DNA of 64,000 nt. It comes from Maritimibacter fusiformis. Lineage in GTDB: Bacteria; Pseudomonadota; Alphaproteobacteria; Rhodobacterales; Rhodobacteraceae. The stretch covers positions 186,001 to 250,000 of the forward strand of contig NZ_VSIY01000003.1 in assembly GCF_008086115.1 (NCBI RefSeq), in the 5' to 3' direction. The notes under the pieces are model-generated. The model saw nothing but the letters and a program-made list of their open reading frames with translations. It was not told where the DNA came from and searched no databases. Of the stretch, positions 36,517 through 44,944 are shown one piece after another. The position numbers were made by a program, and so were the translations under genes. The first letter of the stretch is position 1; each line of letters begins with the position of its first letter.

Positions 36517-36552
36517 GCGCCTCCGGCGGGAGTGTTTTTCGCCAGGATGAAG
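36517..36552 (-). repeat. 3'-end-associated repeat, copy D
   Basis: Read on the minus strand, CTTCATCCTGGCG...ACACTCC begins 3 bases after the DUF2147 gene stop (36556), and a short CGCC/GGCG hairpin (about 36519-36529) follows. It lies between the convergent DUF6476 and DUF2147 genes. Confidence 0.7.
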
Positions 36553-36555
36553 GGA

Positions 36556-36945
36556 CTATTCGAGGCGGGTCCAGGTCTGGGACTTGCACAACAGCCCGCC
36601 CGCAACGCAGCCCGCCAGCGACAGGGTGTTGCCGTTCAACTCCATCTTGCCGGTATAGGTCTTGTCGTTCGAGGGCCGCCAGACGTTGCCGCGATAGCTG
36701 CCGTCGCCCTGGTTTTCCATGTTGATGACCATCACCTTGCCCAGGTTGGGCGACTGGTATTCGCCGTTGGCATCGAAGGTCTGCCGGATCCAGCCACAGG
36801 TCTTTCCGCCCGAGCAGCCGGCCATTTCGACATAGGCATAGGAGCCGTCGTCGACCTCGGTTTTCCACATGCCCCAGGCCGGATCGGCCAGGGCTGGCAG
36901 GGCCGTGCCGAGCAGGACGGTTGCGGCGAGTGCGAGTTGTTTCAT
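36556..36945 (-). CDS. DUF2147 exported protein
   Basis: 129-residue protein with a signal peptide at residues 1-20 (ending ALPALADP) and a DUF2147 domain: [29 protein letters not shown], then [34 protein letters not shown]. Three Cys pairs would form disulfides in the periplasm. Function is unknown. It is adjacent to hisA, as I recall for related genomes, but here on the opposite strand. Confidence 0.85.
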   Translation of the reverse strand: MKQLALAATVLLGTALPALADPAWGMWKTEVDDGSYAYVEMAGCSGGKTCGWIRQTFDANGEYQSPNLGKVMVINMENQGDGSYRGNVWRPSNDKTYTGKMELNGNTLSLAGCVAGGLLCKSQTWTRLE

Positions 36946-37074
36946 GGGTTCCTCCCGTTCGTTTGCCCCATCCTGACCGCGGCGCGCGCGCGGTTCAAGG
37001 GGGGCGTCGGCCCGGCGCTTGCCCGGGGCGCGCGCATGTGCCAGAAGCCCGGCGGACAGAACCCGGAGCGCGCC

Positions 37075-37797
37075 ATGATCCTCTACCCCGCCATCGACCT
37101 CAAGGACGGCCAGTGCGTGCGCCTGTTGCGCGGCGAGATGGAGGCGGCCACGGTCTTCAACGACGACCCGGCGGCACAGGCGGCGGCGTTTCAGGCGGCG
37201 GGCTGCGACTGGCTGCACCTGGTCGATCTGAACGGAGCATTCGCCGGGGAGCCGGTCAACGCGGCGGCGGTCGAGGCCATTCTGGCGGCGGTGTCGGTGC
37301 CGGCGCAACTGGGCGGCGGCATCCGCGACATGGCCACGATCGAGGCCTGGCTGGACAAGGGTCTGGCACGGGTCATTCTTGGCACCGTGGCGGTGGAAGA
37401 CCCCGACCTTGTGCGAGACGCGGCCCGGGCCTTTCCCGGCCAGGTGGCGGTGGGGATCGACGCGCGCGACGGCAAGGTGGCCACCCGTGGCTGGGCCGAA
37501 AAAACCGATGTCGAGGCGACCGACCTCGCCCTGCGCTTCGAGGATGCGGGCGTTGCCGCCATCATCTACACCGACATCCAGCGCGACGGCGCCATGCAGG
37601 GGCCGAATGTCGAGGCCACGGCGGCGCTGGCGCGGGCGGTGTCGATCCCGGTGATCGCCTCGGGCGGGGTGTCGTCGCTGGACGACCTGATCGCGCTGCG
37701 CGATTGCGGCGTGGCGCTGGACGGGGCGATCTCCGGGCGCGCGCTCTATGACGGGGCGCTGGATCTGGGTCAGGCGCTGGCCGCCCTGCGCGGCTGA
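37075..37797 (+). CDS. hisA: HisA, ProFAR isomerase
   Basis: (beta/alpha)8-barrel isomerase, fourth step of histidine synthesis (ProFAR to PRFAR). The 240-residue protein opens [17 protein letters not shown] with the catalytic Asp in AIDLKDG, and shows [14 protein letters not shown] (second catalytic Asp region) and [12 protein letters not shown], the phosphate-binding loop. Standard length. hisA is followed by an opposite-strand membrane-protein gene whose end overlaps it by 28 bases, so it is not directly co-transcribed with hisF here. Confidence 0.97.
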   Translation: MILYPAIDLKDGQCVRLLRGEMEAATVFNDDPAAQAAAFQAAGCDWLHLVDLNGAFAGEPVNAAAVEAILAAVSVPAQLGGGIRDMATIEAWLDKGLARVILGTVAVEDPDLVRDAARAFPGQVAVGIDARDGKVATRGWAEKTDVEATDLALRFEDAGVAAIIYTDIQRDGAMQGPNVEATAALARAVSIPVIASGGVSSLDDLIALRDCGVALDGAISGRALYDGALDLGQALAALRG

Positions 37798-38687
37798 GCG
37801 CGGGCGGCCCGCCACAATAGCCACAGCCACCAGCCCAGCGACACCGGCACGGTGACAAGGGCTACGACCGCCTGACCTTCCAGCGCGCCGACGTTTTCCC
37901 AGATCGCCACGGCGATGAACGCGGTGATCACCGGCGCGAGGGGAAACAGCAGGTGCCGGCGGACCGCGCCGGGTGCGCCGAAGCTGACCGGCCCTGCCCC
38001 GCCCAGCCGCCACATCGCCCAGAGCGTCAGCCCGGCCATGATCGGGAACACCAGCCGGATCGGCGCCGGGTTGGCGATGGTCTTGCCGACCCAGAGCGCC
38101 AGCGCCAGACCCGGCACGACCAGCGCCACCCAGAGCGGCGGGCGCGGCACCTGCCCGATCCGGTCCACGACGATCAGCCCCAGCGGCACCACCAGCCCGA
38201 TCCCTGCCAGGTAGAACAGCACCACGTCGCCGGGCGGCAGGCTATCGCGCTCGCTCGGCCAGAAGGTGGCGAATGTCGCGCCGAACAGCCCCAGCCCGAT
38301 CAGCGCCAGCAGGTGCCGCCACAAAGGCCAGTGCGGCGCGACCCGCGCCATCCCGAAGACGCAGACGCCGGTGATAAGCGCGTGCCAGGCCAGCGGCGTC
38401 CAGACCAGATGGAACGGAAAGGACAGATAGAGCTCGTCGACAACCACGCCCTCGATCAGAAACCCCATGAGCGCGCCGCCCAGAAACACCCCCCTTATGC
38501 CTCTGATGCCGGTCAGGCCGACGGCGGACAGGACCACCGCGCAGGCCAGCGCATAGGCCAGCCAGGTCAGAAACCAGCCAGCAACGGTCAGGTCGGGCAT
38601 CGGCGCCGACCAGAAGAAGCTCTCGCTTGCCCAGACCGCGATCAGGCCCAAGGCGAGGGCTGCGAGGATATAGCGCAGGGTTTCGAT
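37770..38687 (-). CDS. Polytopic membrane protein of unknown function, possibly ATC-initiated
   Basis: 305-residue inner-membrane protein with about nine hydrophobic segments and no recognisable enzyme motif. No ATG, GTG or TTG lies near the expected N-terminus: the best frame begins ATC-GAA-ACC-CTG (I/M-E-T-L-R-Y-I-L) at 38687, with AGGGAGG 6 bases upstream. The next in-frame candidates (TTG then an internal ATG) would remove part of the first membrane helix. The gene is transcribed against hisA and hisF; its stop overlaps the hisA end by 28 bases. Function is not known. Confidence 0.72.
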   Translation of the reverse strand: METLRYILAALALGLIAVWASESFFWSAPMPDLTVAGWFLTWLAYALACAVVLSAVGLTGIRGIRGVFLGGALMGFLIEGVVVDELYLSFPFHLVWTPLAWHALITGVCVFGMARVAPHWPLWRHLLALIGLGLFGATFATFWPSERDSLPPGDVVLFYLAGIGLVVPLGLIVVDRIGQVPRPPLWVALVVPGLALALWVGKTIANPAPIRLVFPIMAGLTLWAMWRLGGAGPVSFGAPGAVRRHLLFPLAPVITAFIAVAIWENVGALEGQAVVALVTVPVSLGWWLWLLWRAARAQPRRAASA

Positions 38688-38721
38688 GCCGTGCCTCCCT
38701 GCGGCGATGCTAGCATGGGGC

Positions 38722-38757
38722 CGCGGGCGCGCAGAGGGCTTTTCCTTTGCGCCCGCG
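38722..38757 (+). other. Hairpin in the hisF leader
   Basis: A perfect 9-bp stem CGCGGGCGC/GCGCCCGCG (38722-38730 with 38749-38757) lies 18 bases before the hisF start. It is in the 87-base gap that must hold the promoters of both hisF and the divergent membrane gene. No run of His codons is seen, so it is not a classical his attenuator. Confidence 0.5.
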
Positions 38758-38774
38758 CGTCCTAAAGGTGGCTC

Positions 38775-39533
38775 ATGCTGAAAACCCGTATCATACCCTG
38801 TCTCGATGTCGCCGATGGCCGCGTGGTCAAGGGCGTCAATTTCGTCGACCTGGTCGACGCCGGCGATCCGGTCGAGGCCGCCAAGGCCTATGACGCGGCG
38901 GGCGCGGACGAGTTGTGCTTTCTCGACATTCACGCCACTCACGAGAACCGCGGCACCATGTATGACCTCGTCACCCGCGCCGCCGAGCAATGCTTCATGC
39001 CGCTGACCGTGGGCGGCGGGGTGCGCAGCCACGACGATGTGCGCAAGCTGCTGTTGGCCGGTGCCGACAAGGTGTCGTTCAACTCCGCCGCGGTCGCCAA
39101 CCCCGACGTGGTGGCCGAGGCCGCGGACCGGTTCGGTTCGCAGTGCATTGTGGTGGCGATCGACGCCAAGACGGTGGCGCCGGGGCGGTGGGAGATCTTC
39201 ACCCACGGCGGGCGGCGCGCCACCGGCATCGACGCGGTCGAGTTCGCGCGCACCGTCGCCGCCAAGGGCGCGGGCGAGATCCTGTTGACCTCGATGGACC
39301 GCGACGGCACCCGCGCGGGCTTCAACATCCCGCTCACCCGCGCCATCGCCGATGCGGTCGATGTGCCGGTGATCGCGTCGGGCGGCGTCGGCACGCTGGA
39401 TCACCTGGTCGAGGGTGTCGTCGAGGGCCATGCCAGCGCCGTGCTGGCCGCCTCGATCTTTCACTTCGGCGATTTCACCATCCGCGAGGCCAAGCAACAC
39501 ATGGCCGCCGCGGGCATTCCCGTGAGGCTGTGA
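38775..39533 (+). CDS. hisF: HisF, imidazole glycerol phosphate synthase cyclase subunit
   Basis: 252-residue barrel subunit that converts PRFAR plus ammonia to IGP and AICAR. It begins [22 protein letters not shown] with the catalytic Asp in CLDV, and has [13 protein letters not shown] (second catalytic Asp) and [12 protein letters not shown]. The N-terminal IIPCLDV and length are standard. It partners HisH, whose gene is about 8 kb to the right on the other strand. hisE follows after one base. Confidence 0.97.
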   Translation: MLKTRIIPCLDVADGRVVKGVNFVDLVDAGDPVEAAKAYDAAGADELCFLDIHATHENRGTMYDLVTRAAEQCFMPLTVGGGVRSHDDVRKLLLAGADKVSFNSAAVANPDVVAEAADRFGSQCIVVAIDAKTVAPGRWEIFTHGGRRATGIDAVEFARTVAAKGAGEILLTSMDRDGTRAGFNIPLTRAIADAVDVPVIASGGVGTLDHLVEGVVEGHASAVLAASIFHFGDFTIREAKQHMAAAGIPVRL

Positions 39534-39534
39534 C

Positions 39535-39846
39535 ATGAACGCGTTGGACCGCCTGGCCGAAACCATCGAAACCCGCCGCGGCGTGTCGCCCAGGGACAGT
39601 TGGACGGCGGCGCTGTTGTCACGGGGGCCGGAGAAATGCGCCGAGAAATTCGGCGAAGAAGCCATCGAGGCGATCATCGAAGCGGTCAAGGGCGACCGTG
39701 AAGCCCTGACCCGCGAGGCGGCGGATGTGCTCTATCACCTCCTGGTGATGCTGAGCGCGCGCGAGATCGGCTTTGCCGAGGTGCTGGCCGAGCTCGAGCG
39801 GCGCGAGGGCACGTCGGGGATCGCCGAGAAGGCGTCACGGGACTGA
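39535..39846 (+). CDS. hisE: HisE, phosphoribosyl-ATP pyrophosphatase
   Basis: 103-residue all-alpha MazG-like enzyme, second step of histidine synthesis. EKCAEKFGEEAIEAIIEAVKGDREALTREAADVLYHLLVML contains the metal-binding ExxE and ExxD pattern. Free-standing HisE (not fused to HisI) is normal in alphaproteobacteria. Its ATG follows the hisF stop after a single base, so the two are coupled. Confidence 0.95.
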   Translation: MNALDRLAETIETRRGVSPRDSWTAALLSRGPEKCAEKFGEEAIEAIIEAVKGDREALTREAADVLYHLLVMLSAREIGFAEVLAELERREGTSGIAEKASRD

Positions 39847-39888
39847 CCGGATCGGGGTCGGCTGCAATCGGGCAAGAGGAGCGTTCTG

Positions 39889-40194
39889 ATGGAGTTCGAT
39901 AACCTGCTCGACATCGCCTTCCGGCAGGCGCTGGAAAACGGCGATCTCGACGATCTGCCGGGCGCGGGCAAGCCCCTGGACCCGGCGGATTTCAACACCG
40001 ACCCCTTTGCGCATGTCTATCGTGAAGGTGAGGTGATGACGCCTTTCGGTGCGCTCCAGCACCAGATCGACAGCGCACGCAACCGACTGGCCGCCGAAAC
40101 CGACCCTGAAAAGCGTCGGGCGATCCAGACCGAGATTTCCGCGCTCGAGACCCGCAAGGCGATCGAGATGGAGACTTTCCGCCGTTACAGCTAG
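39889..40194 (+). CDS. DUF1992 (DnaJC28-like conserved domain) protein
   Basis: 101-residue protein beginning MEFDNLLDIAFRQALENGDLDDLPGAGKPLD, the signature of DUF1992, a domain named from DnaJ homolog subfamily C member 28. The rest is helical. No J domain is present. Function unknown. It starts 42 bases after hisE and may share its transcript. Confidence 0.85.
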   Translation: MEFDNLLDIAFRQALENGDLDDLPGAGKPLDPADFNTDPFAHVYREGEVMTPFGALQHQIDSARNRLAAETDPEKRRAIQTEISALETRKAIEMETFRRYS

Positions 40195-40210
40195 GCCCGG
40201 ACGCCCTGCC

Positions 40211-40639
40211 TCAGCCGCGCCGTTCCAGTTCGATATGGGGGCAGCGGTCCTGGACAAAGTTCAGGCCTTTTTCGGCGGCCAGCGCACGGGCTTCATCGCT
40301 TGTCACACCGAGTTGCAGCCAGATGGTGCGCAGGTCCGGCAGCGCCTCAAGCGCCGCCTCGACCACCGGCACCACCGCCTCGGAGCGGCGGAACACGTCC
40401 AGCATGTCGACCTTGGCGTCAGCAGGAATGTCGGCCAGCGAGGCCACCACCGGCTCGCCGAAGAAATCCTGCCCGGCAAGGCCCGGATTGACCGGGATCA
40501 CCCGGTAACCGCGTTTCTTGAGATAGCGCGCGACCCGGTGGCTGGGCCGCTCCGGTTTGCCCGAATAGCCCACCAGCGCGATCACGCGGGTTTCGTCAAG
40601 AATCTGGTCTATTTCGGTGGGGGTCGGTGTCTGTTCCAT
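40211..40639 (-). CDS. CoA-binding protein (YccU-like)
   Basis: 142-residue Rossmann-fold protein of the CoA_binding_2 family. It shows VIALVGYSGKPERPSHRVARYLKKRGYRVIPVNP near residues 19-52 and DMLDVFRRSEAVVPVVEAALE, typical of YccU-type succinyl-CoA-ligase-like fragments. No catalytic partner is adjacent. Convergent with the DUF1992 gene (16-base gap). Confidence 0.88.
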   Translation of the reverse strand: MEQTPTPTEIDQILDETRVIALVGYSGKPERPSHRVARYLKKRGYRVIPVNPGLAGQDFFGEPVVASLADIPADAKVDMLDVFRRSEAVVPVVEAALEALPDLRTIWLQLGVTSDEARALAAEKGLNFVQDRCPHIELERRG

Positions 40640-40695
40640 AGCCCACAGATAGGCCGCACCGGGGCGGGCGAAAAGGGGGTGGCGGCGATGGTGTC

Positions 40696-40723
40696 AAAAA
40701 AAGCGCCCGGGAACCCCGGGCGC
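40696..40723 (-). terminator. Strong intrinsic terminator
   Basis: 9-bp perfect stem GCGCCCGGG/CCCGGGCGC (40703-40711 with 40715-40723), 3-base loop, followed on the minus strand by seven T (40702-40696). One of the clearest intrinsic terminators in the window; it stops minus-strand transcription coming from the rlmB side. Confidence 0.92.
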
Positions 40724-40782
40724 AGTTTGTGGAACGAGGGACAGTGAAGTGAGATAACGGGAGTTCCACGGCCCGTCCTCGC
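40696..40782 (-). ncRNA. Candidate small RNA or structured 3' UTR ending in a strong terminator
   Basis: In the 282-base gap between the CoA-binding gene and rlmB, the minus strand shows a 7-bp stem GTGGAAC/GTTCCAC (40769-40763 with 40735-40729) enclosing a 27-base pyrimidine-rich loop, a 5-base linker and a 9-bp intrinsic terminator with seven T. This two-hairpin layout is typical of small RNAs. The right boundary is approximate and no convincing promoter was found, although an AT-rich CTATTT (40794-40789) could be a -10. It could also be the long 3' UTR of rlmB, whose stop is 140 bases upstream. No match to a named RNA family was recognised. Confidence 0.5.
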
Positions 40783-40921
40783 CATACCAAATAGGATCGC
40801 TTCGGCGTTTGGGAAGAGACAATAACCAAACTGTGAAGATATTGATAACGTGCGATGCGGAAATCCTTGGCCGGGTTCACCGAATCTCAACCGTTTGATG
40901 GCAAGATCAGCCAATGCCGTG

Positions 40922-41707
40922 CTATCGCCCCTGTCGCGCGGCAAAAAGCGCCACCGCCGCGGCGTTGGACACGTTGAGCGAGCCGAAGGCGCGCGCGAAC
41001 GGGATGCGCGCGATCCGGTCGCAGGTGGCGCGGGTCTTGTCGCGCAGCCCCGGCCCCTCGGCCCCCAGCACCAGTCCGACCGGCCGGTCGACCAGGCCCG
41101 CGAGGGTCTCGGGCAGTTCGCCCTCCGCCTCGCCGTCGAGGCCCACGAGGGTGTAGCCCATCGCCTGAAGCCGCCCCATCGCATCGGCCAGGTTGGTCAC
41201 GCGCAGATAGGGCTGACGCTCGAGCGCGCCCGATGCGGTCTTGGCCAGCGCGCCGGTTTCGGGCGCCGAATGGCGGCTGGGGGCGATCACCGCCGCCGCC
41301 CCGAACACCTCGGCCGAACGCAGGATCGCGCCGACATTGTGCGGGTCGGTCACCCGGTCGAGCAGCACCACCAGCGGCGCGGCCTCGCCCGCGACCACGC
41401 AGCGCTCGTCAAGGCTGCCCCAATCGAGCGCCTTCACCTCCAACGCCGCACCCTGATGCACCGATCCAGGGTCGAGCGGTGCTGGAAACTTGCGCGGATC
41501 GGCGATCTCCGGCTCCAGCCCCCCCGCCGCGATCGCCTCGCCCAGCCGGTCGGCGGCGTTGCGCGTGACCACAAGGCGCAGCTTTTCACGGGCCGGGTTC
41601 ATCAGCGCGTCGCGCACCGCGTGCAGGCCGAACAGCCACACGGTCTCGGCCGCCGCCGCCCGGCGCGCACGCTCCTTCTCGATCACCCATTTCGGTTTCT
41701 GAACCAC
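40922..41707 (-). CDS. rlmB: RlmB-like 23S rRNA 2'-O-methyltransferase (SpoU family)
   Basis: 261-residue SPOUT methyltransferase that methylates G2251 of 23S rRNA in E. coli. An N-terminal substrate domain begins KPKWVIEKERARRAAAAETVWLFGLHAVRDAL, and the C-terminal knot shows VVLLDRVTDPHNVGAILRSAEVFGA, VGLVLGAEGPGLR and FGSLNVSNAAAVAL, the three SpoU motifs. The start is a GTG at 41707 with a GGGGG run 6 bases upstream; another GTG two codons earlier is possible. It lies opposite the tRNA-Tyr gene. Confidence 0.93.
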   Translation of the reverse strand: MVQKPKWVIEKERARRAAAAETVWLFGLHAVRDALMNPAREKLRLVVTRNAADRLGEAIAAGGLEPEIADPRKFPAPLDPGSVHQGAALEVKALDWGSLDERCVVAGEAAPLVVLLDRVTDPHNVGAILRSAEVFGAAAVIAPSRHSAPETGALAKTASGALERQPYLRVTNLADAMGRLQAMGYTLVGLDGEAEGELPETLAGLVDRPVGLVLGAEGPGLRDKTRATCDRIARIPFARAFGSLNVSNAAAVALFAARQGR

Positions 41708-41836
41708 CGCCACCCCCAATTCGACTGCGCGCCGGACAATGCGGGCGCCCCCCGACGAGTGCAAGGGATTTTCGGCTTGACGGACCGATGGGGCGCTTGT
41801 ATCCCCGCCTCGATCCGGCGCCAGCGGCTCCGGTTC

Positions 41837-41920
41837 GGGCGACGGGCTGCAAGGTGCGGCAGCGGACTGTAACTCCGCCGGGGAGACCCACGCCTGGTTC
41901 GATTCCAGGGTCGCCCACCA
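41837..41920 (+). tRNA. tRNA-Tyr (anticodon GTA)
   Basis: 84-base class II tRNA with encoded CCA. The 7-bp acceptor GGGCGAC pairs with GTCGCCC near the 3' end; a short D stem; anticodon stem GCGGA/TCCGC with loop CTGTAAC (anticodon GTA); a long variable arm with a GGG/CCC stem; T arm CCTGG-TTCGATT-CCAGG; then A and CCA. The long variable arm with GTA anticodon fits bacterial tRNA-Tyr. It lies between divergent rlmB and the oxidoreductase operon. Confidence 0.95.
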
Positions 41921-42144
41921 TCTTCCTATCACCATCCCCTTCCAGACCATCACCGCCGAAACGACATCGCACGGCGGCGCCGGTCCGTGATGCCACGGCA
42001 TCTGCGCATGCACGGCCGCGAAAAAACCGCGCCGGACTTTGTTCTGGATCATGGCCGGGTGTCGCCGGCGGTGCCAGAACCCCGGCGACCCGGCCTGATC
42101 GGCAACGCGCCGCAACCGGGCTCGGTAATTGGCGGAGTGTGACG

Positions 42145-42714
42145 ATGATCGAATACCGGATTCACGGGCGCGGCGGACAAGGCAGCGTCGCGGCGGCCTA
42201 TCTGCTGGCCGGGGCGGCGTTCGAGGCCGGGTTTACCTGCCAGGCCTTCCCCGCCTTCGGGGCCGAGCGGCGCGGCGCGCCGGTTACCGCCTTCGTGCGC
42301 ATCGACGACCGCCCGATCACGCTGCGCAGCCAGGTGCGTGCGCCCGACTACCTGGTGGTGCAGGACGACACGCTGTTGCTCGATCCGGCGCTGACGTCCG
42401 GGCTGAAACCGGGCGGCGCGATGCTGGTCAATTCGCGCAAACCGACAGACGAGATCGCCGCGAATTTCGACACCCGGGTGGTGGCGGTGCCGGCGACCGA
42501 GATGGCGCAGGAGGCGATCGGCAAGCCGATTCCCAACACCGCCCTTCTGGCCGCCCTGCTGGCGTTGACCGGCGATCTGCCGCAAGAGGCGCTGGCCGCC
42601 GCCCTCAAGTCCCGCTTCCACGGCGACACGCTGGCGCGCAACCTCACCCTGATCGCCCGCGCCGCGGCCTCGGTCGAGGCCGGGGCCTGGCAGAAGGAGG
42701 CGAGCGATGCGTGA
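42145..42714 (+). CDS. 2-oxoacid:acceptor oxidoreductase, gamma subunit
   Basis: 189-residue subunit of a pyruvate/2-ketoacid:ferredoxin oxidoreductase-type enzyme. It begins IEYRIHGRGGQGSVAAAYLLAGAAFEAG, the diagnostic GRGGQG loop of the gamma (PorC/PorG) domain, followed by AFGAERRGAPVTAFVRI. First gene of a compact four-gene operon, overlapping the alpha subunit gene by 8 bases. The substrate is not predictable: pyruvate, branched-chain or aryl glyoxylates are all possible. Confidence 0.93.
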   Translation: MIEYRIHGRGGQGSVAAAYLLAGAAFEAGFTCQAFPAFGAERRGAPVTAFVRIDDRPITLRSQVRAPDYLVVQDDTLLLDPALTSGLKPGGAMLVNSRKPTDEIAANFDTRVVAVPATEMAQEAIGKPIPNTALLAALLALTGDLPQEALAAALKSRFHGDTLARNLTLIARAAASVEAGAWQKEASDA

Positions 42715-43882
42715 GGCGCTGGAAGGCTCGCTGGCGATTGCGCGCGCAGTGGCGATGGCGAAACCCGACGTGGTCGCCGCCTATCCGATCACGCCGCAGA
42801 CCCACATCGTCGAGAACCTGTCGAAACTGGTGGCCGAGGGCGATCTGCACACCGAGTTCGTCAGCGTCGAGAGCGAGTTCTCGGCGGCCTCGGTGGTGCT
42901 GGGGGCGGCGGCGACCGGCGCGCGCGCCTATACCGCGACCGCCAGCCAGGGCGTTCTGCTGATGTCCGAGGTGCTGTTCAACATCGCCGGGCTGCGCATT
43001 CCGCTGGTAATGACGGTGGCAAACCGGGCGGTGGGGGCGCCGCTGTCGATCTGGAACGACCAGTCGGATGCGATGGCGGTCCGCGATGCCGGCTGGATAC
43101 ATCTGCACTGCGCCTCCAATCAGGAGGCGGTCGACACCACGATCCAGGCCTTCCGCATCGCCGAGGCAACGGAATTGCCGGTGATGGTCTGCATGGACGG
43201 TTTCGTGCTGACCCACACGATGGAGGTGATCGACATGCCGGGCCAGGCGCAGGTCGACGCCTTCCTGCCGCCGTTCGCCTTCTCGCGCGCGCTCGACAGT
43301 GCCGATCCCAGGACCGTCGGCACGCTGGTCGATCCTGGCTGGTTCGCCGAGATGCGCCACAGCCACCACGCCGCGATGGGCCGCGCGCTTGGCGTGATCG
43401 AAAAGGTCGACGCCGATTTCGCCAAGCTGACCGGACGCGCCAGCGGCGGGCTTCTGACCGTCACCGGCGATCCCGACGCCAGGGTCGGCATCCTCGCGAT
43501 GGGCTCGGTCGTCGGCACGCTCGAGGCCGGGCTGGCCGATTTCGGGACCGAGGCGGGGACCGCCCGGCTGATCAAGCTGCGCGCCTTTCGCCCGTTCCCC
43601 GCCCGCGCGCTGCGCGAGGCCGTGGCCGGGCTGGACACGCTGATCGTCATCGACCGCGCGATCTCGCCCGGACTTGGCGGCATCGTCGGCAGCGAGGTGT
43701 CGGCGGTGCTGCAAAGCATGACCGCCGCGCCCCGGGTGCTGAACTACGCGCTCGGTCTTGGCGGGCGCGACATTCCCGAAAGCGTCTATCCGGCGCTGAT
43801 CGCCGCCGCGGCCAACCCGCTGGCGCCGCGTTTCGCGGTATTCGACGCCGATCTCGACAAACTCATGCCGGAGGACAGGTGA
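42707..43882 (+). CDS. 2-oxoacid:acceptor oxidoreductase, alpha subunit
   Basis: 391-residue alpha subunit. The N-terminus MREALEGSLAIARAVAMAKPDVVAAYPITPQTHIVENLSKL carries the YPITPQT motif of the pyrimidine-binding domain of PorA-type enzymes, and SVESEFSAASVVLGAAATGARAYTATASQG is the matching glutamate-containing TPP-activating segment. Domain III follows. The stop overlaps the beta subunit start by one base. The alpha+beta pair holds thiamine diphosphate. Confidence 0.94.
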   Translation: MREALEGSLAIARAVAMAKPDVVAAYPITPQTHIVENLSKLVAEGDLHTEFVSVESEFSAASVVLGAAATGARAYTATASQGVLLMSEVLFNIAGLRIPLVMTVANRAVGAPLSIWNDQSDAMAVRDAGWIHLHCASNQEAVDTTIQAFRIAEATELPVMVCMDGFVLTHTMEVIDMPGQAQVDAFLPPFAFSRALDSADPRTVGTLVDPGWFAEMRHSHHAAMGRALGVIEKVDADFAKLTGRASGGLLTVTGDPDARVGILAMGSVVGTLEAGLADFGTEAGTARLIKLRAFRPFPARALREAVAGLDTLIVIDRAISPGLGGIVGSEVSAVLQSMTAAPRVLNYALGLGGRDIPESVYPALIAAAANPLAPRFAVFDADLDKLMPEDR

Positions 43883-44943
43883 TGGTACAGGACAGCACGC
43901 GTCTGAACGGCTTGCGCGCGAAACACGGCCGCCCCCCGGCGGGGCCGCACGAACCGCAGGCCGCGCCCAGCACCCTGCGCCAGGGCCAGCCGCGGTTTCG
44001 CGGGCTGGAGGCCGGGCATCGCGCCTGCCAGGGCTGCGGCGAGGCGCTGGCGGCGCGCATCGTGATGGAGAACGCCGGCCCCGACGTGATGGTCGCCAAT
44101 GCCACCGGCTGCCTCGAGGTCTTCACCACCCCCTGGCCGCAATCGGCCTGGCGGGTGCCGTGGATGCATTCGCTGTTCGAAAATGCCGCCGCGATTGCCT
44201 CGGGCATGGAGGCGGCGTTGAAAGCCAGGGGCAGAAACACCAAGGTTCTGGCCTTCGGCGGCGACGGCGGCACCTATGACATCGGGTTCCAGGCGCTGTC
44301 GGGCATGCTCGAGCGCCATCACGATGTGCTCTATGTCTGCTATGACAACGAAGCCTACATGAACACCGGCATCCAGCGCTCGTCCTCGACGCCGCACGCA
44401 GCCAGCACCACCACCAGCCCTGCGGGCAAGGAACGCATGGGCAAGCGGCACCTGAAGAAAGACCTGCTGTCGATCATCGCGGCGCATCACATTCCCTATG
44501 CCGCCTCGGCCTCGGTCGCCTATCCGGCCGACCTTGCGCGCAAGGTGCGCTATGCGATGGGGATCGAGGGGCCGACCTTCCTGGTGGTGCATTCGCCCTG
44601 CCCGCTGGGCTGGCGCCACGCCTCGGCGCTGACCGTCGAGGTGGCGCGGCGCGCAGTGGAATGCGGGCTGTTTCCGCTGGTCGAGCTCGAGCGCGGCGCG
44701 CTGACCAACATCATGCCGATCCGCACGCCGCGCCCGGTGGTCGATTACCTCGAACTGCAGGGACGTTTCGCACATCTGTTCGACGAGACCGACACCCGTG
44801 CCATCGAGGAACGCGACCACCTTCAGGCCCTGGCCGACCACAATATCCTGACCTACGGGCTGGCGGGCACCGGCGACGACCCGGTGGACACCACTGGCAT
44901 CGCCCATGTCCGGCGCGGCGGCCCGCTGGCGGAGAGGACGTGA
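43882..44943 (+). CDS. 2-oxoacid:acceptor oxidoreductase, beta subunit
   Basis: 353-residue TPP-binding subunit. The thiamine-diphosphate motif is AFGGDGGTYDIGFQALSGMLERHHDVLYVCYDNEAYMNTG (GDG to N), near residues 131-170. Four conserved Cys for a proximal [4Fe-4S] cluster are present: CQGC near residues 47-50, ATGCLE, and HSPCPLGW further on. The first 45 residues are an extension. This Cys set is what distinguishes the ferredoxin-type beta subunits from dehydrogenase E1. The next gene starts 2 bases after its stop. Confidence 0.94.
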   Translation: MVQDSTRLNGLRAKHGRPPAGPHEPQAAPSTLRQGQPRFRGLEAGHRACQGCGEALAARIVMENAGPDVMVANATGCLEVFTTPWPQSAWRVPWMHSLFENAAAIASGMEAALKARGRNTKVLAFGGDGGTYDIGFQALSGMLERHHDVLYVCYDNEAYMNTGIQRSSSTPHAASTTTSPAGKERMGKRHLKKDLLSIIAAHHIPYAASASVAYPADLARKVRYAMGIEGPTFLVVHSPCPLGWRHASALTVEVARRAVECGLFPLVELERGALTNIMPIRTPRPVVDYLELQGRFAHLFDETDTRAIEERDHLQALADHNILTYGLAGTGDDPVDTTGIAHVRRGGPLAERT

Positions 44944-44944
44944 C

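Noticed and set aside
38722..38757. hisF leader as a histidine attenuator
   Set aside because: No leader peptide with a run of His codons and no alternative stem pair is visible; only a single hairpin.
40795..40921. Promoter for the candidate small RNA
   Set aside because: Several AT-rich hexamers were tried (for example CTATTT, TATTGT), but none had a matching -35 at 16-18 bases.
41921..42144. Phage or island attachment site after tRNA-Tyr
   Set aside because: No repeat of the tRNA 3' end and no integrase gene was found in the window.
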